Shown here in pieces: positions 33,793 through 37,669 of a stretch of DNA of 37,669 nucleotides (position 1 is its first letter; each line of letters opens with the position of its first letter). This DNA comes from Planctomycetota bacterium. Its GTDB lineage: Bacteria; Planctomycetota; Planctomycetia; Pirellulales; Pirellulaceae. Both the position numbers and the translations under genes were made by a program. The stretch is from positions 1 to 37,669 of the forward strand of contig JAPLNM010000024.1 in NCBI GenBank assembly GCA_026692845.1. Direction: 5' to 3'. The notes below the pieces were generated by a model. It was not told where the DNA came from, did not search any database, and worked only from the letters and a program-made list of their open reading frames with translations.

Positions 33793-34428
33793 CTAGCGGG
33801 GGTGTTCTTGGCCGATGAAGTCCGAGACCGATTGGCTCGGTTTTTTCGGCTCGGACCCCCAAGCGTTGGTCCAGGAGGAGAACCAACTGGATTTCTTCGA
33901 TTCCGATTGGGGTTTGGGATCCGGGTAGGGGTCCAGCCATGCGGCGGTATTGTTCCACATCCGCTTACTGGAAAGCGAAAACCGCTGAGCCATCGTCTTG
34001 TTGTTCGTGCCGTAGCTACGAGCAGGCCGACTGGATTTGGTATTCGAACCACTGGGCCACCAGGAACTCGAGGAGGATTTCGCGTTAGATTTCCGGTTTT
34101 TCGAAGCGATCCATTCGAGCCACTCCGGGTCGGACTCGAAGACCGATGCGACTTGGCCAGCCGACACGACGGGCCGGGAGGAAATCTGCCGTTCGGCAGG
34201 CGTTTCGAAGCGCGTTTGGGGAGACTGCGCCCAAGCGTTTTGAGCTGGGGATCGACCGAAGTCGACCAGCAGGACCAGCAGGACCAGCAGCCAAAGGGCG
34301 TACAAGGGGCGCAGGGAGCCAAAGCGTTTGATTCTCTCTTGCATGCCGTTGGTGCTTATCGACCGGTTTGGACACGGAGGCTGCGAACCGTTGGTAAAGA
34401 TGCCGTCACTCTTTGGGCCGATGGGCAT
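33793..34428 (-). CDS. Membrane-anchored Ser/Trp-rich hypothetical protein
   Basis: A 211-residue protein I do not recognise. A cytoplasmic-looking start (about 1-40) is followed by one hydrophobic segment (about 41-56, LYALWLLVLLVLLVDF), partly encoded by a 9-bp tandem repeat. After AWAQ, a possible signal-peptidase site, the rest is rich in Ser, Lys, Asn and Trp (SSSSSWWPSG, KKSSWFSSWTNAWG) with no domain I know. The start at 34428 is supported by AAGGAG seven bases upstream (34436-34443). A longer in-frame version from 34488 would swallow that site. It is convergent with carB. A second open frame overlaps it but has no such support. Confidence 0.65.
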   Translation of the reverse strand: MPIGPKSDGIFTNGSQPPCPNRSISTNGMQERIKRFGSLRPLYALWLLVLLVLLVDFGRSPAQNAWAQSPQTRFETPAERQISSRPVVSAGQVASVFESDPEWLEWIASKNRKSNAKSSSSSWWPSGSNTKSSRPARSYGTNNKTMAQRFSLSSKRMWNNTAAWLDPYPDPKPQSESKKSSWFSSWTNAWGSEPKKPSQSVSDFIGQEHPR

Positions 34429-34731
34429 AGCGGATCTCCTTTTTGAAAGCCTTTGTGAAAAGCTCGACACAGCGCAGGGATATAGCAAAAATCGAGGTTT
34501 GGCGTCTAGCCAAGCTTGCTTTGCAAACTGGTTTGGGAGTATCGGATTGCTGGCTCGGGCATAACGAATGGATAGAAAAATGCCGGAAAGCCAAAGTAGG
34601 CTTGATCCGAATCCCAGTTTCGGTTAATTTCAAGGGAGTTGAGAGCTGGTTCGACAGGCTATAGTGCCCTGGAAGATTGGCATTTCGACCTAAAAAATAA
34701 GACCCAAGGGTTTTGATCAGGCTCAGTTCGT
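34429..34731. other. Intergenic region before tRNA-Gly
   Basis: 303 bp upstream of both the leftward hypothetical gene and the rightward tRNA. Short open frames here do not resemble proteins. It should contain both promoters; the best plus-strand candidate is listed separately. Confidence 0.55.
34639..34665 (+). promoter_or_regulatory. Possible promoter of tRNA-Gly / tig
   Basis: TTGAGA (34639-34644) and TATAGT (34660-34665) are 15 bases apart, shorter than ideal. Transcription would start about 60 bp before the tRNA. With only 70 bp between the tRNA and tig, the two might share this promoter. Confidence 0.3.
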
Positions 34732-34804
34732 GCGGGTGTAGCTCAGTTGGTAGAGCACAACGTTGCCAACGTTGTTGTCGTGGGTTCGAATCCCATCACC
34801 CGCT
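34732..34804 (+). tRNA. tRNA-Gly (GCC)
   Basis: A complete 73-nt cloverleaf. The acceptor arms are GCGGGTG and CACCCGC, the D-arm is in the AGCTCAGTTGGTAGAGCA block, and the anticodon stem is CAACG/CGTTG with loop TTGCCAA (anticodon GCC). The T-arm is GTGGG-TTCGAAT-CCCAT, with discriminator base T. No CCA is encoded. Confidence 0.97.
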
Positions 34805-34874
34805 CTTAATTGCCTGCTAGAAACCCTTTTTTCATTTCGTCGTCTCCTCCATATTTTCGCTTTGCGAGTTACGA

Positions 34875-36347
34875 ATGTCAGCAGTCGATACCGAGGCAAA
34901 AGGCAAGTTAGATTTCAAGGTCAAGATCGATCAAACCGCGGCTTGCCAGCGGCATATCGTCGTGACAGTACCTCGTGCAGAAATCGATCGCTATTTCCGC
35001 GAAGCCTACAGCGAGATTGCTCCACGGGCAGATTTGCCTGGATTCCGACAAGGGAAAATCCCTCGGAAACTCCTTGAGTCGCGGTTCAAAAAGACAGTCG
35101 CAGACCAAGTCAAAAGCAGCTTGGTCATGGACAGCCTTCAGCAGATCACCGAAGGTGGCGAAATTTCAGCGATTGCAGAACCCGACATGGATTACGGGGC
35201 CGTCAAGCTGCCGGATTCGGGAGACTTTACCTTCGAATTCAAGATTGAAGTCCGTCCAGAGTTCGAGTCGCCCAAGTGGGAAGGGCTCAAGCTCACGAAG
35301 ACAGAATTTACCCTGACCGACGACGAGGTTGAGACCCAATTGATCCGCACACTCGAGCGGATCACCCCAGGAGAGTCTTGGGACGGAGAAGCACGATTGG
35401 GCGATCGTCTGGTGCTCGATGGCGAATTCTTGCACAACGGCCGCAAGATCACTGCATTTGAAGAAGTTCTTGTTGTATTGCGCTCCGAATTGAGTCTTGC
35501 AGACTGCATCGTCGAGAACTTCGGCGAGTTGATGACCGGCGCAAGGGAAGGCGACCGAATATCGACCAAAGTCAAGGTCATGGAAACCTCGCTCAACGAA
35601 GCTTTGCGTGGTCAGGAAGTCGACGCATCCTTCAAGGTTGTTGAGATTCGACGTGTCAATGTCGAGACGCTCAACAGCACCCAGCTATCCTCGATCGGTT
35701 TTGATGACACGAACGAGCTGCGAGATTTCGTACGAAGCGAGCTCAAGCGTCAAAGCGAATACCACCAAAACCAACTCCTGCGTGAGCAGATCACCAAAGA
35801 GTTGACCGTAGGAGCCGATTGGGAACTCCCAACTGGTATGGTCCGACGCCAAGCCGAACGTGAACTTCAGCGAAGAGTTCTCGAAATGCGACGCAACGGC
35901 TTTTCCGACGACCAAATACGGACCGTCGTCAATACGATGCGTCGAAACATTGAAGAGCACACACGATCGGCCCTCCGCGAACACTTCGTTCTCGAAAAGC
36001 TCGCTGAGGATTTACAGATCGAGCCCACCGACGAACAATACGAAGCCGAAATCAAGCTTATCGGCGAGCAAAGCGACTCGACGGTCCGTCAGGTCAAAGC
36101 CAAGCTCGATCGTACCGGACAAATGGACGCTCTACGGAACCAAATCATCGAGCGATTGGTCATCGAGCGTATCGTCGCTGCTGCCGAACTGAAGTCCGTT
36201 AAGGGAGATTCCATCCTGAAGAAAGAGCCCAAGGAATTCGCCGTCGAATTCCTTGTCGCTCCGGTTTCTCAGTCGCTTCCCGAAGCGAAGTACGATGACC
36301 TTCCTGAAGATGGTGCCGACGACAAGAGTCCAGTCAAACCCACCTAG
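34875..36347 (+). CDS. tig: Trigger factor chaperone
   Basis: A 490-residue ribosome-bound chaperone and prolyl isomerase that meets nascent chains at the exit tunnel. The N-terminal ribosome-binding domain has the signature loop GFRQGKIPRKLLESRF (about 56-71). An FKBP-like middle domain spans about 155-245, and a helical, charged C-terminal domain follows. It is about 50-60 residues longer than the E. coli protein, with an acidic, low-complexity end. In many bacteria tig is followed by clpP and clpX; here a LOG-family gene follows 31 bp later. No strong ribosome binding site precedes the ATG. Confidence 0.95.
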   Translation: MSAVDTEAKGKLDFKVKIDQTAACQRHIVVTVPRAEIDRYFREAYSEIAPRADLPGFRQGKIPRKLLESRFKKTVADQVKSSLVMDSLQQITEGGEISAIAEPDMDYGAVKLPDSGDFTFEFKIEVRPEFESPKWEGLKLTKTEFTLTDDEVETQLIRTLERITPGESWDGEARLGDRLVLDGEFLHNGRKITAFEEVLVVLRSELSLADCIVENFGELMTGAREGDRISTKVKVMETSLNEALRGQEVDASFKVVEIRRVNVETLNSTQLSSIGFDDTNELRDFVRSELKRQSEYHQNQLLREQITKELTVGADWELPTGMVRRQAERELQRRVLEMRRNGFSDDQIRTVVNTMRRNIEEHTRSALREHFVLEKLAEDLQIEPTDEQYEAEIKLIGEQSDSTVRQVKAKLDRTGQMDALRNQIIERLVIERIVAAAELKSVKGDSILKKEPKEFAVEFLVAPVSQSLPEAKYDDLPEDGADDKSPVKPT

Positions 36348-36378
36348 AGTCAAGCCCAAGAGGTGGGTCTGATCTGTC

Positions 36379-37446
36379 ATGGACGAATCCAAACCACCCG
36401 AGATTCCATGGAACATACTCCCTGAGGCGCTCGGGGAGCGGGAAAAGGAACGTCAGACACCGGCTGACGAGCCCGCTTCGCTGCTCTCGAATCATGACCT
36501 CATCGAGATGATGAGGCGGACGGTCGATCAACTCGCAAGCAGCAATATCTCCCTAGGCGATCTGAAGATCCTTTCGCGTACGCTCCGCGAATTGCGTTAC
36601 GCGTTCAAAGTTTTCCAGCCATTCCAGAGGCGGCGCAAAGTCACCATCTTCGGCTCGGCGCGAACCAAGCCCGATCATCCAGCTTATGTGCATGCAGAGT
36701 CTTTTGCCAAGCTCATGGCCGAGCATGGATGGATGGTCATCACCGGCGCCGGTGGTGGGATCATGGAAGCAGGCCACAAAGGAGCAGGCCGTGAGCTCTC
36801 CATGGGCCTAAATATCATGCTCCCGTTCGAGCAGTCGGCCAATCCCGTGATCAATGGCGATCCGAAACTCGTGACGCTTAAGTACTTTTTCACCCGCAAG
36901 CTGATGTTTGTCAAAGAGTGCAGCGCGGTGGTGTGTTATCCGGGTGGATTTGGAACTCTCGATGAAACCTTTGAGGTTTTGACACTTTTGCAAACCGGCA
37001 AGCAATCGCTCCTACCGATGGTGCTTGTCGATGAGCCTGGTGGGACCTATTGGAAAGACATCGAGAAGTTCTTCCGCAAGCATCTGCTAGGCGATCAGTG
37101 GATCAGTCCCGAAGACGTCCACCTGTACAAAGTCACCGACAGCAACGAACAAGCAGTCCGTGAAGTACTTCAGTTCTATCGGGTGTACCATAGCATGCGT
37201 TATGTCAACGATACACTCGCGATGCGGCTGACGGGTCCCTTGAGCCCAGAGCATCTCGATCGACTCAATACCGATTTTTCGGATATCGTTGTTTCGGGTC
37301 GCATCGAACAGGTCGCTGCACTACCCGAGGAGAGTGGCGAACCGGAACTTGCTCATCTTCCGCGTTTGACGTTTCACTTCAACCGTAGAAATCTCGGCCG
37401 GCTCCGGCAACTCATCGACGCGATCAATCACAGCGAATCGATCTGA
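36379..37446 (+). CDS. LOG-family nucleotide hydrolase-like protein
   Basis: A 355-residue protein with the LOG/'lysine decarboxylase-like' Rossmann fold: FGSAR (91-95), GAGGGIMEAG (123-132) and the family hallmark PGGFGTLDE (188-196). Members include cytokinin-activating phosphoribohydrolases and nucleotide 5'-monophosphate nucleosidases (PpnN type). Extra N-terminal (about 85 residues) and C-terminal (about 100 residues) segments flank the core, which fits the longer PpnN-like group better than the ~190-residue plant LOG type. Substrate is not predictable. It lies between tig and a hydrolase gene that starts 22 bp later, probably in one unit. Confidence 0.88.
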   Translation: MDESKPPEIPWNILPEALGEREKERQTPADEPASLLSNHDLIEMMRRTVDQLASSNISLGDLKILSRTLRELRYAFKVFQPFQRRRKVTIFGSARTKPDHPAYVHAESFAKLMAEHGWMVITGAGGGIMEAGHKGAGRELSMGLNIMLPFEQSANPVINGDPKLVTLKYFFTRKLMFVKECSAVVCYPGGFGTLDETFEVLTLLQTGKQSLLPMVLVDEPGGTYWKDIEKFFRKHLLGDQWISPEDVHLYKVTDSNEQAVREVLQFYRVYHSMRYVNDTLAMRLTGPLSPEHLDRLNTDFSDIVVSGRIEQVAALPEESGEPELAHLPRLTFHFNRRNLGRLRQLIDAINHSESI

Positions 37447-37468
37447 GGATCGATGGAGAAACCAGCGG

Positions 37469-37669
37469 ATGGAAATTCACGATTTTTACATTCCGCAGTA
37501 CCCGCTCGGAGAGCAAGAGCAAGCCGTCAAGCTCATGATGCGACGGTGGTGTTCCGAGACGATCGCACCAAGATATATCCTTGGGATTGTGCATGGTCTT
37601 GGAGAGCATGGGCAGCGTTATGCGCATGTAGCCGATTACTTTGTTGCCGATGGAGCCACCGTACTTGCC
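37469..37669 (+). CDS. Alpha/beta hydrolase (lysophospholipase-like), 5' end only
   Basis: The first 67 codons of a gene cut by the window edge. After a short strand, YILGIVHGLGEHGQRYAHVADYF contains the HGxGEHxxRY block of monoacylglycerol lipase/lysophospholipase-like serine hydrolases, in which the HG forms the oxyanion hole. The nucleophile and catalytic acid lie beyond the window. GGAG stands about 12 bases before the ATG. It follows the LOG-family gene closely on the same strand. Confidence 0.8.
   Translation, partial: MEIHDFYIPQYPLGEQEQAVKLMMRRWCSETIAPRYILGIVHGLGEHGQRYAHVADYFVADGATVLA

Noticed and set aside
33786-34322. 178-codon minus-strand frame overlapping the Ser/Trp-rich protein
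   Set aside because: Its start is rich in Cys-Trp-Ser repeats produced by reading the 9-bp repeat in another frame, and it has no ribosome binding site. The overlapping frame has AAGGAG and a membrane segment.

Overview
The window looks like a chromosomal segment of a planctomycete, most likely Pirellulales. Three things point there. The 788-residue surface protein has a LEPR-XLL-type N-terminus and two dockerin-like Ca-binding repeats. The small secreted protein at 12331-12867 ends in a Gly-Arg/Trp-Tyr-rich block I associate with Pirellulaceae. ClpS, TrmB and the FHA/PP2C regulator are divergent in a way that also fits. GC content is moderate to high, genes sit on both strands, and transcription units are short with many GTG starts. 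I see no insertion sequence, phage or CRISPR array; this is mostly core chromosome with one unusual accessory block in the middle.

Layout, left to right. 1-679 is non-coding and carries a duplicated ~188-bp hairpin element. 680-5836 holds an FHA-GAF-SpoIIE phosphatase, ClpS, an M20 peptidase and an RsmC-like methyltransferase. 5903-9440 is the rpsO-pnp ribosome/RNA-decay unit, read leftward, with a clear terminator after pnp and an unusually long 779-bp non-coding spacer between the two genes. 9588-12335 is a methyl-cycle unit: an ArsR-type regulator fused to a SAM-methyltransferase fold (SahR-like) followed by ahcY. A 20-bp inverted repeat lies just after the predicted -10 box, and a strong terminator closes the unit.

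12331-21731 is the most interesting block. Leftward lie a small secreted planctomycetal protein and a large exported protein with two HbpS/GlcG-like (DUF336) domains. Divergently, rightward, lie a predicted outer-membrane beta-barrel and, 10 bp later and probably translationally coupled, a 1317-residue cytochrome with ten CXXCH haem sites and a C-terminal LVIVD-type beta-propeller. The pair has the architecture of a porin-cytochrome electron conduit but lacks obvious MtrB hallmarks, so it is the best candidate here for an undescribed system.

21755-21920 is the gutted remnant of a Gfo/Idh/MocA oxidoreductase gene. It is followed by leftward trmB and a gamma-carbonic-anhydrase-like gene (4-bp overlap), then rightward ftsK, whose stop codon lies inside a 9-bp minisatellite. 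Then come an enolase-superfamily enzyme and riboflavin synthase (leftward), eno and carB (rightward), a membrane-anchored hypothetical protein (leftward), tRNA-Gly(GCC), trigger factor, a LOG-family protein and the start of an alpha/beta hydrolase cut by the window edge.

All assignments are from reading the sequence; no database search was run.
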